Position numbers and translations under genes: made by a program
Notes under the pieces: generated by a model
The model's input: the letters and a program-made list of their open reading frames with translations, nothing else
What the model was told of the DNA's origin: nothing
Databases searched by the model: none
Shown: positions 5,627 to 5,688 of the stretch, piece after piece
How positions within the stretch are numbered: position 1 is the stretch's first letter
How the letters are laid out: each line of letters opens with the position of its first letter
Assembly (NCBI GenBank): GCA_022712785.1
Contig: JAFLJX010000014.1
Span: 1 to 5,688 of the forward strand
Length of the DNA stretch: 5,688 nucleotides
Source: Mycoplasmatota bacterium
GTDB lineage: Bacteria > Bacillota_I > Bacilli_A > Izemoplasmatales > Izemoplasmataceae
Reading direction: 5' to 3'

Positions 5627-5688
5627 ATGTTTGTAGATTTAGTAAAAATAAAAATATCATCAGGAAAAGGTGGAGATGGTGCAGTTGC
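5627..5688 (+). CDS. obgE: GTPase ObgE/CgtA, N-terminal start (partial)
   Basis: Only the first 20 codons are in the window. They read MFVDLVKIKISSGKGGDGAV, matching the conserved beginning of the glycine-rich Obg fold (MFVDxVxIxxxxGxGGxG), which precedes the GTPase domain. Obg associates with the 50S subunit and acts in late ribosome assembly and stress signalling. AGGAGGT (5614-5620) lies 6 nt before the ATG and overlaps the stop of the kinase gene. No separate terminator or promoter is seen in the 11-bp gap, so obgE is at least partly transcribed with the three genes upstream. The rplU-rpmA-obgE order is widely conserved. Confidence 0.92.
   Translation, partial: MFVDLVKIKISSGKGGDGAV

Overview
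The window is AT-rich, low-GC Gram-positive type DNA. Its backbone order, valS - folC - radC - rplU - rpmA - obgE, is a shortened form of the arrangement known from Bacillus. TGA is used as a stop codon (end of the gene at 4768) and every tryptophan I checked is TGG, so the standard bacterial code applies and Mycoplasma or Spiroplasma (code 4) are unlikely. The missing neighbours (maf, mreBCD, minCD, the sporulation genes spoIVFA/FB and spo0B, and the L27 protease gene prp) suggest a reduced lineage such as an Acholeplasma-, Izemoplasma- or Haloplasma-like bacterium or a relative near Erysipelotrichia. That assignment is inference from gene order and base composition.

Left part (1-2221, + strand): the last 70 codons of valS run straight into folC with a 1-nt overlap. 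folC ends inside a strong intrinsic terminator. radC follows with its own strong ribosome binding site and ends in a long hairpin that also serves the convergent gene on the other strand. Middle (2212-3569): a minus-strand gene encodes a roughly ten-helix membrane protein whose last ~33 residues look like a Rho_N/SAP-type nucleic-acid-binding domain. Then comes a 278-bp divergent control region with an extended -10 promoter for the membrane protein and one or two promoters plus an L21-leader RNA for the ribosomal genes.

Right part (3570-5688, + strand): rplU and rpmA follow 27 bp apart with no prp gene between them. L27 still carries an N-terminal extension, but its protease site looks decayed and a methionine sits exactly at the old cleavage point. 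After a terminator whose 3' arm contains the -35 box of the next promoter comes a tightly packed group: a GNAT acetyltransferase, a DsrE-like protein with a CxxC motif, and a P-loop kinase of the FlaR/'topology modulation' type. It leads directly into obgE.

The most interesting points are the L27 maturation anomaly and the membrane protein with a possible cytoplasmic nucleic-acid-binding tail. The three-gene insertion before obgE is a weaker candidate for a functional module.
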